Source of the DNA: Alligator mississippiensis
Taxonomy: Eukaryota > Chordata > Crocodylia > Alligatoridae
NCBI RefSeq assembly: GCF_030867095.1
Contig: NC_081824.1
Location: 171,996,933 to 172,060,932, forward strand
Direction: 5' to 3'
DNA: 64,000 bases
Of the stretch, positions 45,458 through 56,400 are shown piece by piece (position 1 is the stretch's first letter; every line of letters begins with the position of its first letter). Under the pieces are notes generated by a model, which was not told the DNA's origin, made no database searches, and was given only the letters and a program-made list of their open reading frames with translations. Both the position numbers and the translations under genes were made by a program.

Positions 45458-45845
45458 AACTAGGCCATCCTCCTACAAAGAGGAAAGATCACGTAGACAT
45501 GCAAAAACCATCCTTGACAGATTTTTATGTAATCTGTTCTTGAAAACCTCCAGGGAAAGAGGTCCATGACCTGCCCAGTATCTCATTGATCTTTTAGGTA
45601 GGAAGTTTTTCCTAATTTTTAACCTAAATCTTTGCTCCAATATAAGCTTATTTCTTCTTGTTCTTCCCCCCACCCCAGTGGACATGGAGAACAATAAATC
45701 AGCACCATCTTTTTAACAAACTTTTACATACTGGAGGACTGTCCCTGAACTAGACACAGTTCTTATATGAGGCCTCACTTGTACCAAACAGACCAGAAAA
45801 AAAATCTCACATCTTTTACATATGGCCCTCGGGTTAACCACCTGT

Positions 45846-46288
45846 GATAGGACGGTAAACCCAACCCAGAATGTGCAGAGAAAAGCATCAGTGAAGCCCA
45901 CATAGAAGACATAGAAATTTGTGCATTTCCAGGTCTACCTATGGGGACCCATTGCTGGTCCATACCATTTTATAGTCCCCACGGGTAAAGCTGGAAATAC
46001 ACAGCTGAGAAGCCAAAGGGACAAGCACTCCCAGGTTTGGGATGTGCTTCTGGAGAGCTCCCCCAGTGGGAGAGCTCTGTGGGGAGACTGCAGAGTGGTT
46101 GGGGCTGTAGACAGAAGACAGCAGCAAAAAACAGATTCTTAGGAAAAGGAAAGACACTGAGGCAAGAAGTGGTTCAGGGATGTGTGTCATAGTACAAGTA
46201 GAGTGTAGCATATTGGTGCTACCCTTTCACCAATTTTAGACTCTAGGTTGGGACCCGAGAGGCAGGGTAGACTTAGGATCTTGTAATT
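45846..46288. other. Unrecognised DNA
   Basis: No gene or repeat recognised. Confidence 0.35.
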
Positions 46289-47296
46289 CAGGGGCAGGCA
46301 AAATATGGCCCATGGGCCAGATCTGTCCCACCAGCCCATTCTGTCTGGCCCGCAGGGCCCCTAAAATATTAGTAAATTAATATTTATTTGGTCCTGGCTA
46401 CCTGTCAAAGTTGACAGGAGCCAGAAGCAGTAGGACCCAGGGGGAGCCAGCAGGACCGAGCAGCCCAGCCCTGCCTCACCCCCAGCCATTTCCCTGTCTT
46501 CCTGCCCCCGCACTGCTTCAGCACCATGTGGCCCCAGGCTGTATTGCCAGACTGGGGAGCACAGACCGCACCGGTACCCGAGGGCCAGGAGCAGGAGGGA
46601 TGCGTGTGTAGCCAGGGGCAGAGGGTGTGTGTAGGCAAGGGCAGAGTGTGTGTGTGTGTGTTCATAGGGTGAGTCCCACACACACACCAATCCTTGCACT
46701 GCCATACACACAGACCCCCCCATACCCCCTCACACGACCCAGCCATCATCCTCCCACACACAGCCCCTGACAAACTCCATACCCACCCACACCCCACATA
46801 TTCACACACACACCTACCCTCACCCCACACCCCCTACACCTATCCACCCCTGCAGACACCCATACCCTCCTCCACACCCCACATCCCCACATCCCCCCAT
46901 AAACCTATAACCACCCCCACACAATATACAAGAGTAAGACTTCATTTTAAGCTATTGTGCAATCACCTCTATGTATACTACACAAACACATGTAAATCAG
47001 GATAAAATTATTTTTTAAATCAAATTAATAAATGTTGTAGATGTTTTCTTCTAGAATATAATTTGTTATTTTTCTGGTTCTGAGATGGCAAAACCCCTTG
47101 CTGAAAGGAGTACTTCCGGGGCAAGGGAAGGGACTTCTGGTGGCAAAAGTCAGGGGTTAGGGGATGGGACTTCTGGTCACAAGATGGCGACCAGGGAGCA
47201 GAGCACCAGTCAAGGGGCAGGGCTACCCACGCAGCCCTTGACAGCTTGCTCAAACTCAGTAAGTGGCCCTCTGCCCAAAATAATTGCCCACCCCTG
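46289..47296. mobile_element. hAT non-autonomous element with CA/CCA-rich interior
   Basis: The left CAGGGGCAGGCAAAATATGG and the right-end reverse complement CAGGGGTGGGCAATTATT are inverted; the next bases ('gcccatgggcc' and 'gcagagggcc') are also related. Flanks TTGTAATT and CCCTAATT match at 5 of 8. The interior holds a (TG)n run at 46639-46660 and a CA/CCCCA-rich block at 46670-46925. No transposase. Confidence 0.85.
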
Positions 47297-48083
47297 CCCT
47301 AATTCCACCTCAGCCAATAAGATGGGAGACTTTGATACTGCCAGCCAGCAAACATGTGATTTGAGGAAGTGAATGATCAGATTAATGGGGGTGTACTATG
47401 ACATAGATTATCACAGTTGAGAGAACAACTGGTTGCTTCTGCATGCTGTAAGGATTGTAAGAGGAACCGGGAAAATGAGCAGGTGGAAGCATCCATGCCC
47501 GATTCATCACATCTCAGAAAGTGTTGCAAAAAAGGTAAGTCTCAATCACATGGCTGACTTGTTTAGTTTATGAACTATAGTAACCTCTCTTTACTGATCC
47601 TTTTCTGTAGTACTGTTGCCTAACTAGCCATTCCCTATTTTGCATTTGACTTTGGTTTTCTTCTAAGACCTTGCATTTGTTAGAAGTTGGAAAGCTGAAG
47701 CTTCAAGAGTTTCTAATTCCTTTTTATTATGGTGCCCAGAGGCCTCCAGGCTCTGAGCAACCAGAAATTGAAAGTCATAATTATTACAAAGAGGACAAGA
47801 ACCAATTATTTTTACCAGCTGACAAGGAAAGGAAATGGTAATGAAATTAAACTTCAGTCAGGGGAAAAATTGGCTTATATGTTATGAAATATTTAAGAAC
47901 AGTTAAGCCCTCTGGAAAAAATCTGCAAAGGAAGTTGATAGAAACATCAGCACTGGATCTAATCAAGGTGAAAGCTAGATCCATATTGTTGGTGTCATCT
48001 CAAACAGACCCTGCTGTTGCAAGGGATCATGAGACAGGGAACAGTCATTTACCAGGAAGGAGTTTGCACCTGTGCCTCATCTA
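47297..48083. other. Unique DNA
   Basis: No gene recognised. Confidence 0.35.
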
Positions 48084-48352
48084 TCATAGAAATATAGATG
48101 CATAGAAAGTTAGGGATGGAAGGGACCTCTGGAAATAATCTAGTCTGATCCCCTGCCCAAAGCAGGACCATCCCTAACTACATCACTCCAGCCAAGTCTT
48201 AAAAACCTCAAAGGATGTAGAGTCCATAACCTTGGTGTGCAACCTGCTGTCAGAGACCATGTCAAAAGCCTTGCTGAAATCAAGGTATATCACTACCATG
48301 GCTTTCCTTGTATCCACAGAGCCAGTTACCTTGTCATAGAAGGCAAAATCTA
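48084..48352 (-). mobile_element. CR1 LINE fragment with large internal deletion
   Basis: The 3' terminus ('gatgcatagaaagttaggga') and start of the C-terminal coding (48084-48225) are followed at once by sequence that reads on the minus strand as VVIYLDFSKAFDMVS, RT motif A. In the intact copy these parts are about 300 residues apart, so most of the RT palm and thumb is gone. Confidence 0.82.
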
Positions 48353-49021
48353 AGCACTATACATCACATTAAGCATGATTGAGGTAGCTGAGATTGTATT
48401 TTGGCCTTATTGACCACAAACCTACTTGCCTCAGGCCCTACTTAGGCTTTAGATCTACTGAGAGGATCCTCAGCCCACATCCGTGAAAGGCAAGTCATGT
48501 AAGGGAAAAAGCTGTACTGGGCAAAAAGAGAGATGATGGTTTAATTTCAAAAGTGATGATGGCAGTTAGGAGCCTTTTCCTCAATGACTCCAAGTTATCT
48601 TAGTTTTCTCTTGTCAATGGAGGTTTTTTTTTATACCCCTCAAAGTTGCTTCCGTGTGTGTGTGTGTCCGTGTCCTCCTCAACCCTTTTGTTTTTTCTCT
48701 CCCAGCTGTTGCTTCTGCTTTCTTGAGCTCAGTTGAATTTTGGCTACTTCATGTTCATCCAGAGCAGAAGCTCTTCAGGAACCACTAGCTGCCTTTCCAG
48801 CCAAGGGGGTATATCAGAGTCAAGGGCTCCAGCGTACCCCTGTGGCTGGCAACTGCAGCTGATCATGGCTCCCAGCCTGGGGGGGGCACATTGGGACCTT
48901 GACTTTGATGTACCAGCCCAGAGAGGCAGCACCGATCAGCTAATTGGCACTCCCAGCCTCCTGAGCCCATGGGAGTCAAGGGCTCCGTTGCACTCTGGAG
49001 GCTGGGATCCCCGGTAAGCCT
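48353..49021. other. Unrecognised, partly GC-rich repeat-like DNA
   Basis: Two related segments, 'gagtcaagggctccagcgta' (about 48818) and 'gagtcaagggctccgttgca' (about 48973), suggest an internally duplicated repeat. A (TG)n run lies near 48655-48668. No gene. Confidence 0.4.
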
Positions 49022-49190
49022 GGCCACATGTTTAATTAATGGCACGACAGGAACCAGCCACAAAGTTACTACACATATTTTGCATAATAACTTTGTGGTT
49101 TATTTCTTGTTTTATTAAGCCATTAATTGGCCAAGTATGTGGCCAGATAACAACTTAAGACATGAATAACTGGTTAATCATGTCTTAAGT
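49022..49190. repeat. Long imperfect hairpin plus adjacent 13-bp-arm palindrome
   Basis: GGCCACAT at 49022 and ATGTGGCC ending at 49144 start two arms of about 50 bases that pair over 'aattaatggc' and 'ccacaaagtta', with a loop near 49070-49085. A second hairpin follows: ACTTAAGACATGA (49153-49165) and TCATGTCTTAAGT (49178-49190) are perfect complements. Likely a fold-back DNA element or part of one; terminal flanks are not defined. Confidence 0.7.
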
Positions 49191-49999
49191 GTGCTAGGGG
49201 TTTGAGGTACGTACATCTTTCAGGGACTTAAAAGCCTGCTTAGAAGCCATACGCAACACAGAAAATGTGGTCATAACTCCATGTTCACTTTACCCTTGAA
49301 TGTTACATTTAACTGTTATAGGTAGCATAGATCACAAACAATTCCTGACATCAGTCTGAGGGATTTCTAAAGTTCCTGTCACCCTGGCATTTATCAGAAA
49401 TAAATGTGATATGGAGAGAAAACATGTAGATTTTTGTAGTGTTAATTGTAAAAGCCAGTCTTTGATATCATAAAGCCCAATGCTAGATTATGGCATGAAT
49501 GCTGCATGCCCGGGGAGGCTGGTGGGGGCACAGCAAGCTCCCACAGGCAGCGGCAGCACTGTTGGTGGCAGGAGCATGGCAAAGGCAAGTGGGGGGGAGG
49601 TGGGCGGTGGTGGCGAGCACTGACCAGTGGTGCAGATGCCGCTGGCGGTGTCAGCAGCTGGGGGGGAGGGGAAGGTGGTGAGTGGCAACCACCTGCAGGC
49701 ACTGCCGACAGTGTCAGCAATGCCTTTTTGCAGGGGGTGCACTGCCACACTCAGGGGGTGCATGTGCACCTGCGTGTACCCCCTACGCATTGCCAGTGGA
49801 TTATGCTGTCTGCTTTCTGACTTTCACCTCTTTTCTCTGTTTTCATTCTGTAGGTCACTGTTTTTCTTCAATAAATTATCATGATAATACATATTTTACT
49901 CTATATAATTGCTTTTCTTCTGTTGAATTATTGGAGCCAAGGGTTCACTTCTGAAAGTGACACGTTAACTGCCTATTTTTTTGCTACAGGAATGTGGTT
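49191..49999. other. Unrecognised DNA with GC-rich block
   Basis: 49500-49800 is G-rich (Gly/Ala-rich frames) and resembles the core of non-autonomous elements. No termini found and no gene supported. Confidence 0.35.
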
Positions 50000-50215
50000 T
50001 TAGACCCTGTCTATGCTACAAATGCAATCATGCTAGGATATGAGTGCTTATACGTTTGCTCCTGGGTGGGGGACAGGAGGGATGGGGGGTGGGGGGTGTT
50101 TTAATTAGAGCAGCTCCCTAATTAAAACACTGCAATGTCTCATGTATTTAGCATCCCCTATATCAAAATGGCTTTGGGGGTGCTTTAACTAAAGCTCATT
50201 TGACAAGTTATGTAT
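50000..50215. mobile_element. Partial Harbinger-like element
   Basis: 'ccctgtctatgctacaaatg' resembles a degraded left end. 'actaaagctcatttgac' and 'taattagagcagctccctaa' match words in the element at 51343-51677. The right end is missing and runs into the TA/TATC microsatellite at 50205-50263. Confidence 0.45.
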
Positions 50216-50263
50216 ATAGCTATCTATCTATCTATACACACATATATAGTTATATGTATATAT
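50205..50263. repeat. TATC/TA-rich microsatellite
   Basis: Consists of (tatc)n, then 'acacacatatatag' and 'tatatgtatatat'. It borders hAT copy C directly on its left. Confidence 0.8.
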
Positions 50264-51070
50264 TAAGGCTGTGCGAAGCTTCTGTCCCTGATTCGATTTG
50301 CCAGAGTTGGCCCAACTTGGTGGCCGAATCTCTGAATCTGAATTGAATTAGAAGACCCTTGAATCTCTCCAAGTCGAACTGAAACACTCCGAATCGATTC
50401 AGAGAGATTTGGAAAGATTCAGACATAGACACAGCTTTAAATGTTTTTTCTACATACCTCGAAGTAGCAGGCAACTTGTGAATGCTGCAATGCTGGAGAG
50501 TATGGAGTGTCCCCCAGGAGCACAAGGGGCTCCCCAGCATGCTCGGCAGCAGACTCAGAAGTGTACCAGAAGCACTTCTGGTCCATTTCTGGGTCCTCTG
50601 GGGAGCGCACCGGGGGCCTCCCCACACCCTCCTGGCTCGATGACTGGTGCCTCCTGGGTCAAGGGAAGCACCCAGGGTCCCCCCATGGCTGACTGCCAAG
50701 CTGGGGAAGTTGGGAGGGGGCCTGTTGAGCTCCCTGGTGGACCTGGAAGTGGATTGAAAGTACTTCTGGTCCACTTTTGGGTTCACTGCGAAGCACGTGG
50801 AGGACCCCCCCCACTCCAGTGGGATGCTCCATTCGCCCCAGCATCATAATGTTCACAAGCCTCGCTGGTACCTCAAGGTATGTAGAAAAAACATTTAAAG
50901 CTGTGTCTATGTCTGAATTGATGATTCTCCGAATCAGCATTGAATCTTCAGATTGGGATTCGGCTGAATCGAATCAGGGACAGTGATCCGAATTAACGAA
51001 TCGAATCACTGTCCCTGATTTGGGCTGAATACAAATCTAAATCGAATAGGGCCTGCTTCACATACCCCTA
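50264..51070. mobile_element. Non-autonomous hAT element, copy C
   Basis: The left TAAGGCTGTGCGAAGC and the right-end reverse complement TAGGGGTATGTGAAGC are inverted. It is colinear with copy B, including the 'ctttaaatgttttttctac' arms, the 'acctggaagtgga' core and the right-end hairpin (arms 50972-50987 and 51005-51020). The flanking octamers hardly match, perhaps because it lies between two unstable microsatellites. Confidence 0.85.
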
Positions 51071-51074
51071 GTGA

Positions 51075-51135
51075 AGGTAGATATATATATACACACACAC
51101 GTATGTATGCACGTATGCGCACACACACACGTGTA
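51075..51135. repeat. TA/CA/GTAT microsatellite
   Basis: 'gatatatatatacacacaca' followed by 'gtatgtatgcacgtatgcg' and 'cacacacacacgtgt', a few bases right of hAT copy C. Confidence 0.85.
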
Positions 51136-51342
51136 GCTTTATGATTTATATAATATACTCTAATGTATATATACAGGAAACAGCATCTTTAATGGAGAGA
51201 ATCAGAACTGTTTGACTATGCAACGGGTCCTATATTGTTGACAGAATCTCCTTCGAATCAAGCGGCAAGGGCCTGTGCCTTCAGAACAGGGGGAGTTGAG
51301 TTTTGTCCCTATTGTCAGTGTGAAATGCCAAGTGGCCATTGT

Positions 51343-51677
51343 GGGCATTTATAGATGTGCTCTGGGAGGTGGTGGGGAGCACTTTATGGAGCACATCTCT
51401 GAGAGCTGCACTAATTAAAAGCACACGGAGCATCATGTGTATCAGTGTTCTTGTACTGAAAAATGGCAGCGAGGGGCTTTGAACTAAAGCTCATTGAACC
51501 AGCTTTAGTTTAAAGTGCCCCACTGCCATTATTCAGGGTGGGGACACTGATACATGTGACGCTGGAGTCTGCTGGAGCACGGTAATTACCACACTCCAGC
51601 AGTCTCAATCGAGTCTGCTCTGATGCAGTGTAATTAGAGTGCATCGGAGCAGCCTCCCTGAATGTGTATATCAACCC
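51343..51677. mobile_element. Harbinger-like element with central hairpin
   Basis: The left GGGCATTTATAGATGTGC and the right-end reverse complement GGGTTGATATACACATTC are inverted. TGT flanks both sides. The centre folds: 'aatggcagcgaggggctttg' (about 51463) pairs with 'aaagtgccccactgccatt' (about 51514), with 'actaaagct' and 'agctttagt' inside. Same module as in 35639-35974. Confidence 0.78.
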
Positions 51678-52154
51678 TGTGTGTTTCCTAGGAATGGCTG
51701 TGACGTTTCTAGGAGGCCGCAATAATTAGTTACAAGTCAGATGGAGTACAAGACTGGGAAATGGAAAGAGATGGGAGACGGAAAAGAAAGATAAAGAGCA
51801 ACTAGCAGCAGTAATATCATGCTTTGGAGATGATGTTTCGTGGGCCATAACTTCCTAGAACCTATGTATAATAGCATTTGGGATCCATCACTGATCTCCT
51901 CAACCTAATTCGTCTTAGTTTTTTTTTAAGTAAATAAACTGTGATAACCTCAAAGCCTTTTCCTCCTTTCCCTCCCCTCCTCCCTCCCTTTCTCCTTCAG
52001 AAAAGCTTCTCTGGGCCAAGGGAAGCAAATATATTCCAAACATTTCCAAGCCTGCACAGTGTATGAAGGCACAGGGTCACATATTGGGTCAGAAGACAGC
52101 AGTTCACAAAGCAAAGCTTGTTTCATCCATTTTCCCCTCAGTCCAAATCTTTAA
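51678..52154. other. Unique DNA
   Basis: No gene recognised. A pyrimidine-rich run lies near 51955-52000. Confidence 0.4.
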
Positions 52155-53445
52155 GGCTAAGGAGAGACATTACACATAAACTGCTTTAAGTGGTCAGAAA
52201 CTGGTTTAAACCTGTAGCAGAACAGACAGTCAGTGCACGTAAACCAGTTTGAAAATCGCCGATCCAGTTTGAGATAAACCTGGTTGAATGTAGTATCAGG
52301 CTTAACTGATTTGGCTCAAACCAGTTTATGCAATGTCTGTCCCAGACCCCTTGCTGGTTTAAGATAAATCAGACTCCCCCAGCTTCCCAGCATGCTCTCT
52401 GGGCTGGGTGGAGCTCTGTTCTCTGCTCCAGTGAGCTGGGCTGCCCCCTCCCCTCTATTCTCTAGATGGAGCAGAGGCAGGGTGTGGCCAGATGCTGGCC
52501 TCCCATGGCCACTGAGGCAAATTCCTCTCTCCATTCCCTCTCCCCCTGCCCTTTTCCCTAATGACAAGCTTCAGGGCAAACCTGGGGTTTGCCAGCCGCA
52601 GCCGCAGCCTGCCTTCAACCAGGCAGGGATGGAGTTAATTCCTTCCTCTGTCCCCTCTCTCCCCTGGAAGCCCTGGGGGTTTGGCTGCAGAGCCAGGCAG
52701 GGATGCACCTGTGAGCCCACAGCTTAGAGGACCAGCCTGAGAGTTGGGAAGTGTTGGCAAAGACCTGAGATGTACTTAAGGGATGTTGCAGACAGCTTCA
52801 CCAATGAATGCAGTGAGATACATTTATATTATAAACGGAAAATGTGTAAAAGCTGGGAATACCTAAACAAAGCCTTTCTGAATGCCTGGCTGTAAGGAGA
52901 CACTCTGCCTTCAGGATTAGTAAGACCACTTCTTGTCTTCCTGCTTTACTTTTTAAGTTAGACTAAATTGTGTATGCTGTGTTTTACTGGGCTGTATCTT
53001 AGTTTCGGCAAAGATTTTTGGTAGTTTCCTGTTGTACGCTTTGCAAATTGCTGCGTTCAACACATTTGCTTCAGAGAAAAGACTTTTCCCCCATCCCCAC
53101 TCCTTAGTCTGACAGCAGTTCTCCCCCTGTCCCTCCCAGTTGATGGCTGGCATCAAGTGTGTTGTGCTCACTTTGGCTGGTGCCTGGCCAAACCCCTTCC
53201 ACTCCACCAGAGAGGGGTGAGAGTCTTGGAGGGCATCTCTTTTCCCTTCCCTTTGGTAGTGGCTGGCAGGCATGCTCTAGTGCCCCCAGCTTCTGGCTTG
53301 AGCCACTACAGGCATGTGCCTGCATTTCCTGATTTAACAGTGAAAGTTTGTCCAGTTATTAATCAGTTTAAGCTGCACATCTTAGACTAACCTGCAAAGA
53401 GTGAATCAATTCAGGCTCGGGCTTTTTGAATGTCTGTTCTTAGCC
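52155..53445. mobile_element. PIF/Harbinger-like non-autonomous element with TAA duplication
   Basis: The left GGCTAAGGAGAGACATTACA and the right-end reverse complement GGCTAAGAACAGACATTC are inverted. TAA flanks both sides (52152-52154, 53446-53448), the TWA-type duplication of PIF/Harbinger. The left 200 bp carries many copies of AAACTGGTTT or its complement AAACCAGTTT (about 52198, 52241, 52262, 52277, 52318, 52353), with one near the right end (about 53362); these might be transposase-binding sites. No transposase frame is recognisable in the 1.3 kb. Confidence 0.72.
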
Positions 53446-56400
53446 TAACAGATTGCACACTTACTGAGAAGAAATGCCTCTTATCCCTGAGCACTCTCTC
53501 TTAACAGGTTGGCAACTCTTCTTCTTCCGAGCCAATATTCCTGCTGCAAAGCACTGTACAATTTAGTCATTTATCAACACTGTGTAGTTAAGCTTCTTCA
53601 GATAAATTGGCACTGTGTGGCCAGTTACCACCTCAAGAAAGCAGGTGAAATCATTTGTCTGAAAATTTTGTTTCAGGCTATTTTGGCACCAACCCTTTGA
53701 GGGAGCTGTGCTTCTCAACCACTGTTGACTTCAGGCAGAAGGTTAGTGAGGCTCGTTGAGCTCCTGGGGCAGGGGGAACAAAGGTATACCAACCATTGTG
53801 GATAGCGGGGGGGGGAAGGGGAGGGAAGGGATGCTGCTGTAGCAGCAGCAGCTCTATGGCTGATCTCTCTGGGATCCAGTCCTGGTGTCCCATTCATATC
53901 CCTGCTCCAGATACAGACATACTGGGTGCATAGCTATGCCTGCTCTGGAGAAGGCTCCCTGGGTTTGAGGGAGGGAGCACCATTCAGTTTGCCCCACTTA
54001 CTCTCTGCCCCCAGATCCACTGCTTGGTGCAGTGCTGCACTGTCTAGCTCCTATGGCCCAGCAGGGGAGCTCAGAGCTGGCCTTGCTATGGCAAAGACTC
54101 TCCTCTCTCCTACTACATCAGACTTCCTGTTGTGGTTCAAAATCTTTCATGACATTGCCTCTCCTCACTTACAAATCCTTTCCTACTAAAGTCATACTTC
54201 ATCTTCTCCAGTGATAGCAGCTTTTCATGCAAACATGTCCATGCCTTTTTTCACACTTCCATTTCTGCCTGGTACAACCTTTTTCAACCTTTTCTCCCAA
54301 AGACTCATTTGTTATGTTGCCTATTAAAAAAAATTGTAGATGGTGTCACATTGGAGGGAGAACTTAGGCATCATATTCAAGTTGTATGTCTCTTTATTAG
54401 GACAACCACACCTTTGTTCATCCCTTTTCCCTCATTATTAAATTGTTTACTTGTTAGCCTCCAGGACAGAAATAATTCCCTCTAACATATTTACAAAGCA
54501 CATATCACAATGAGTGCTACAGGAAACAATTACTTCCCATCCCAAAAAACAATCATAATCCCATTTACTAGGCCACACTATCTCTTTGGCAGTTACAATA
54601 CTTAGGAAGGTATTCATCACGTTTAAATGTTGTGCTGGAACCCAAGACATGGCCCCAGTAAGGCGTGAGGCCTGCCTCTCAGTGCTAGGAATGCCTTGGG
54701 TATAACTTGCTGGTGCTAAATGATCTGAATGCTTAAAAATTAAATTGCCTCTCCATACCTGCCATACCAACTGGGCTTCACTTTCATAGTTGTCACAGCA
54801 GGGAGGTTGGATATGAAGGAGAGGAGTATGGCAGGTTTGCGTACAAGTGCAGGAAATACATTTCAGGAAAAAAGGAGAACATGGAAGAAAGCATTGGTGT
54901 AAATGTACAGAGTTAAAATTAGCTCCCTTTCCTGAAGTAGGGTTCTAATCTTGTAGTTTCCTTTCCCTCCTCTTTTGCTCCCTCCAGTATTTCTATGAGA
55001 AACCTCCTCTCTTTGGATCTTATCTCTCCCTGCTGGTGGTTACAGCATACCTTCCCACCTTTCACTTCAGGAGGCCTAACAGCCTTGGTTACTCTTAGCT
55101 GGTTGTACTGGCAGACAGTAGACACCACTGCCGAAGGACATAACACATGCGCGTGCTTCTGGTGGCTCCACAGCACCAGTTGTGGCAGCAAAGTGTGACG
55201 TGCACCCTGGGAAAGCACCACCTTCTCAGGGAACTGCTAAATTCAGCAGAAAGAAGAGAAGTATTTGCACACATGTACTGCTAGACAGTAGCAGAAACCT
55301 TCCTTTACTTGGGAGAGTATAACTGCTGGCAGAAACAGGAGGTAGAGGTCGCGCTTTTCCATCACACAAGAGCTTTGAGCATGGATGCACCCAAAGTTCT
55401 TCCAGTGAAACCTTGTAGTGCTGACTAGCTTTCTCATGAGTACCTACTTCCTCCTTCACAGTTATGCATGTAGAAATAACAGCATTGCACAATCAGTGAG
55501 CACCATGCAGTATGCAATTTGAAAATCTGTGATCTGTCCCCTCTCCTTAACCAGTAATTAACTGTTTTCTCATATATACTTATTAGTCCTGTTAAGTAGC
55601 TCTTTTGATGGACTAAAGGATGTCCATCAAAATAGGACCACTACTCTTTGGAAAACCTTGCCACAGAGCAGCAGGGTGGGTTTTCAAACCACTGCTGTTT
55701 CATTTTAACCAAGTGCTCCCTGTAAAATCTGTTAAACATCTTTGAGAGCAGCCACAACTATTCTATTGCTTCATAAAAACTGATGGCCCCAAAATAGGTC
55801 ACAGTGGGTATAGACTCCCACCCAATGCCAGAGCTGTATTGCTTACTGCCATTTTTACATTCATTTCCCATTTTAATCAGCAATTTCAAAATGAGCCAAT
55901 TTACTTACTAATTTTTTCTTCTTTTCCAGCTGTGCCAGAGATAGAGTTGGCAAAGATCCCAGCTAGAAGGGAGTAGGAAAACTATATCAAAGGAGGGAGA
56001 CTGTGCCTGGAGTCTTGAGCTACTGCCTTACTTTCCATTGATTTGCCAATGTACAGCAGATAAGCATAGGTATGCAGGTTGCAAGGAAAGGACAAGCCTG
56101 CCATTATAAATAAAACTGCTTCTCTTACTTAACAGGTTGAGGCAATCATGTCCAAGCTGAGACAGCTTTCATTTCTGAGAGGGAAAAACACAAGCAGGAA
56201 AGCAGATGGAAAACTTTTGCTAGGTGAACTCTATTTTATTTTCAGCTGTTTTCTAGCTGGAGGTAGGGGGTGGCTTTCTTTGTTTTTGTTTTTGGTCAAT
56301 GACACTCTTTTTATATGTTGACCTAAAGGGGAAAAAAATCATCTCTTTCAGGTATTAGACAACATACGTATATTTACACCATGTACCCAGGCAGGGTGTA

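Larger units (their letters stand above)
44316..45845 (-). mobile_element. Old CR1 LINE split by a hAT element
   Basis: The CR1 3' terminus 'atcatagaaatgtagggctg' lies at 44316-44364. The element resumes at 45458 with ORF2 C-terminal coding (frame 45473-45694: RFRLKIRKNFL and LEVFKNRLHK) and continues to about 45845 ('gaactagacacagttcttat', the segment upstream). It is strongly diverged. The interruption is precise, so the hAT is the younger of the two. Confidence 0.82.
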
